NCBI GenBank assembly: GCA_028278225.1 | Contig: JANQEU010000079.1 | Coordinates: 248,001-312,000, forward strand | Direction of reading: 5' to 3' | From: Cyclobacteriaceae bacterium | GTDB lineage: Bacteria; Bacteroidota; Bacteroidia; Cytophagales; Cyclobacteriaceae | Length of the DNA stretch: 64,000 bases | In this document: positions 62,344-64,000 of the stretch, one piece after another | Layout: every line of letters begins with the position of its first letter | Position numbering within the stretch: the stretch's first letter is position 1 | Made by a program: the position numbers and the translations under genes | The notes under the pieces: model-generated | What the model saw: only the letters and a program-made list of their open reading frames with translations | Told to the model about the DNA's origin: nothing | The model's database searches: none

Positions 62344-63454
62344 AATTAGCACCTATTGGTTCATATTCTTTAACATCTTTTGTATCTGTCGATTTCTCAC
62401 GCCACCATGTAGCCAGCGACGAACCTGAAATGTTCATCCATGGCCCAAACACAGCAGGAGCCAATCCCACTGTAGCCACCTTCCCCATTTCCAGGGCGAT
62501 CCCCGAAGCGAGCCCGCCATTCTGCATCCCTACCTCCAAAGCTATGGTCCGGCAGTCCTGCTCAGGCATTTTGAATAGCCTGCAGGCCCAGTACCCCAGA
62601 AAATAACCCGCAGCATTGTGCAAAACCGCAGCCAGGATAAGCATTAGCCCGATCGTCAGAAGGCTGTCTCTTCCGGAGGCGGTAATCACGGTAATGATCA
62701 ATGCTATCCCGGCCATTGACACAACGGGCATGGCCCTGTCCAGCCAATTAACTTTACCATGGAAAAAATGATTGAAAAGCAGACCCGCTGCGATTGGCAG
62801 TATCACGATCTTGATTATACTCCACATCATTCCAAGAAAATCGATGGGAATAAACTGACCGGCTAAAAACTGCATGAGGAATGGCGTGAGTATGGGGGCC
62901 AGCAATGTCGCGCAGGCCGTTAAGGTTACGGACAATGCGAGGTTCGCTTTGGCAATGTAAGACATGACATTGGAAGCCAATCCACTTGGTGACGAACCGA
63001 TCAATATCACTCCTGCTGCAATTTCCGGCGCAAAGCCAAACAGGGTTGCCAGTGTAAACCCCACAATTGGCATGATGGTGAACTGGCAGATCAAGCCTAT
63101 CCCTACTGCTTTCGGCATCTTTATTACCCCGACAAAATCTTTTATACTCATCGCCGTCCCCATGCCGAACATGATCAGTTGCAATAAAGGAACAATGAGT
63201 ATCGAGAGTTTGAAATTTCCCCAATTTGTGAATGCACCCGGGTAAAAAAGGGAAGCAGATACCGATGAGAAAATGATCACGGTATAGGAAAATCTTTTTA
63301 AGAAATTATGGCCTCGGAAGCCGATGGCCAGGGCCAGCAGGAGAACAATAATTACCGGTCCCACCTCAGCCCTGTAGCCCATAATCAGCATCCCCGCCAG
63401 GACAATGAAACAAATACCTGCCAGGATCAGCATATATTTATAAAGTACTTTCAT
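62336..63454 (-). CDS. BASS-family (bile acid:sodium symporter-like) transporter
   Basis: A 372-residue inner-membrane protein with about ten hydrophobic segments. Features of the bile acid:Na+ symporter superfamily are LIMFGMGTAMSIKDFVGVIK, AAGVILIGSSPSGLASNVMS, KANLALSVTLTACATLLAPI and TIALEVGMQNGGLASGIALE, the two sodium-site crossings. It would take up an organic acid with Na+, presumably a product of the operon's exported enzymes. ATG at 63454 fits between genes; an ATG at 63490 would overlap the amidohydrolase by 32 bases. RBS-like GAAGAG precedes it. Confidence 0.85.
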   Translation of the reverse strand: MKVLYKYMLILAGICFIVLAGMLIMGYRAEVGPVIIVLLLALAIGFRGHNFLKRFSYTVIIFSSVSASLFYPGAFTNWGNFKLSILIVPLLQLIMFGMGTAMSIKDFVGVIKMPKAVGIGLICQFTIMPIVGFTLATLFGFAPEIAAGVILIGSSPSGLASNVMSYIAKANLALSVTLTACATLLAPILTPFLMQFLAGQFIPIDFLGMMWSIIKIVILPIAAGLLFNHFFHGKVNWLDRAMPVVSMAGIALIITVITASGRDSLLTIGLMLILAAVLHNAAGYFLGYWACRLFKMPEQDCRTIALEVGMQNGGLASGIALEMGKVATVGLAPAVFGPWMNISGSSLATWWREKSTDTKDVKEYEPIGANYG

Positions 63455-63458
63455 CTCT

Positions 63459-64000
63459 TCATGGTTTCCATTCCGGTCTTGAAATCCCATTAAGATCCCA
63501 AACCACTTTACCGTCTCTCAGTGTGAGTTCTGTAGTAAGTTTATTATCACCGTTTATCTTCCACCCTCTTGTATCGATGAAACCAAACTGCCCATTTTCT
63601 AACCTGAAAACAGCTACATCCGCTACCGCACCCACACTGAGATGTCCCAAATCTGTTTTTTGGATTACCTGTGCCGGTGTCCATGTTGATGCCGCGATAA
63701 CTCCCTGCAACGTGAGGCCCATATTTAAAAACTTAGACATGACATTGGTTTGATCTTTCATGCCTCTGTTCATACTCCCTGTATGCAGGTCCGTGCTTAT
63801 GGTATTTGGCTTCAAACCCTGGCTAATGGCCGGAATCGCCTGCTCAAAGGTGAAGCTTCCACCTCCATGCCCGACATCAAAAATAATGCCTCTTTCCTGC
63901 GCTTTCAGCACAAATGGTTTCAACTTCCCTTTGTCGTCAACTATGGATTCACGGCCGTTAACATTAGCATAGGTATGTGTGAATATATCGCCGGGTCTGA
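63459..64000 (-). CDS. Amidohydrolase-superfamily deacetylase, truncated at window end
   Basis: The C-terminal 180 residues of an amidohydrolase of the deacetylase (EF_0837-like) type; the frame runs on past the window edge (RPGDIFTHTYANVNGRESIV is encoded up to 63998). Visible are IIFDVGHGGGSFTFEQAIPA, ISTDLHTGSMNRGM with the metal-binding Asp, and the C-terminal beta part LSVGAVADVAVFRLENGQFG. Family members with SelA-like neighbours act on amide or cyclic derivatives of amino acids or amino sugars. First known gene of the operon. The N-terminus, including any signal peptide, is not in the window. Confidence 0.8.
   Translation of the reverse strand, partial: RPGDIFTHTYANVNGRESIVDDKGKLKPFVLKAQERGIIFDVGHGGGSFTFEQAIPAISQGLKPNTISTDLHTGSMNRGMKDQTNVMSKFLNMGLTLQGVIAASTWTPAQVIQKTDLGHLSVGAVADVAVFRLENGQFGFIDTRGWKINGDNKLTTELTLRDGKVVWDLNGISRPEWKP

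Overview
The window reads as chromosomal DNA of a polysaccharide-degrading member of the Bacteroidota, probably Cytophagales-like. The evidence is two SusC/SusD pairs, SusE-type lipoproteins, a type IX secretion C-terminal domain, an ECF sigma/FecR pair, many lipoprotein signal peptides, and promoters of the Bacteroidota type (TAnnTTTG at -7). No species is named because no rRNA or marker set lies in the window.

Layout. 1-0.5 kb: 3' end of a YdjC/ChbG-like carbohydrate deacetylase. 0.5-15.7 kb, minus strand: polysaccharide utilisation locus 1 (PUL1). In transcription order it has a SusE/SusF-like lipoprotein, a terminator hairpin, a secreted GH13 amylase, SusC, SusD, a SusA-like GH13, a GH53 galactanase and a GH5-like enzyme; a LacI regulator is divergent at 16.2 kb. 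17.3-19.5 kb: a small unknown protein, a DUF4136 lipoprotein and an NhaC antiporter. 19.55-19.96 kb: a 151-bp tandem repeat. 20-23.5 kb, minus: DapD, a DUF3108 protein, a TPR lipoprotein and LysA, so both enzymes named are in the lysine/diaminopimelate pathway. 23.5-28.6 kb: a glycosyltransferase, then a ferrous iron locus (DtxR-type repressor behind a perfect palindrome, a membrane-anchored DtxR-like/FeoA fusion, and FeoB split by an apparent one-base frameshift). 28.7-32.6 kb: class I fructose-bisphosphate aldolase, a 6-phosphofructokinase with pyrophosphate-type residues, and MnmE. 32.7-34.4 kb: an unknown protein and a HigBA-type toxin-antitoxin pair.

34.7-51.9 kb, minus: PUL2, controlled by an ECF sigma factor, a FecR anti-sigma factor and an STN-domain SusC. 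Its enzymes are unusual together: a GxDLY/SGNH esterase, a GH43-like protein, a lectin-fold protein, an arylsulfotransferase-like lipoprotein, a 1068-residue lipoprotein with a glycosidase-like layout that I cannot assign to a family, and an exported Gfo/Idh/MocA oxidoreductase. A HicBA toxin-antitoxin pair on the opposite strand sits between the sigma gene and fecR. 52-54.1 kb: DUF1569, SnoaL-like, DUF4199 and membrane-bound LuxR-type proteins. 54.4-59.6 kb: GH2 beta-mannosidase, galactokinase and a PqiA-like membrane protein. 59.6-64 kb, minus: an amidohydrolase (truncated by the window end), a BASS-type transporter, and RraA-like, RidA-like and SelA-like PLP proteins. The last three carry export signals, suggesting a catabolic route in the periplasm.

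How it fits together: PUL1 would bind and cut alpha-glucan and possibly beta-1,4-galactan; galactokinase, aldolase and phosphofructokinase can feed the sugars to glycolysis. PUL2 is a self-contained sensing-and-degradation island for an unidentified, possibly sulfated or acylated glycan. Several genes (dtxR, galK, the DUF4136 gene) have a -7 box ending only 4-6 bases before the start codon, suggesting leaderless mRNAs. No tRNA, rRNA, CRISPR array or transposase was recognised.
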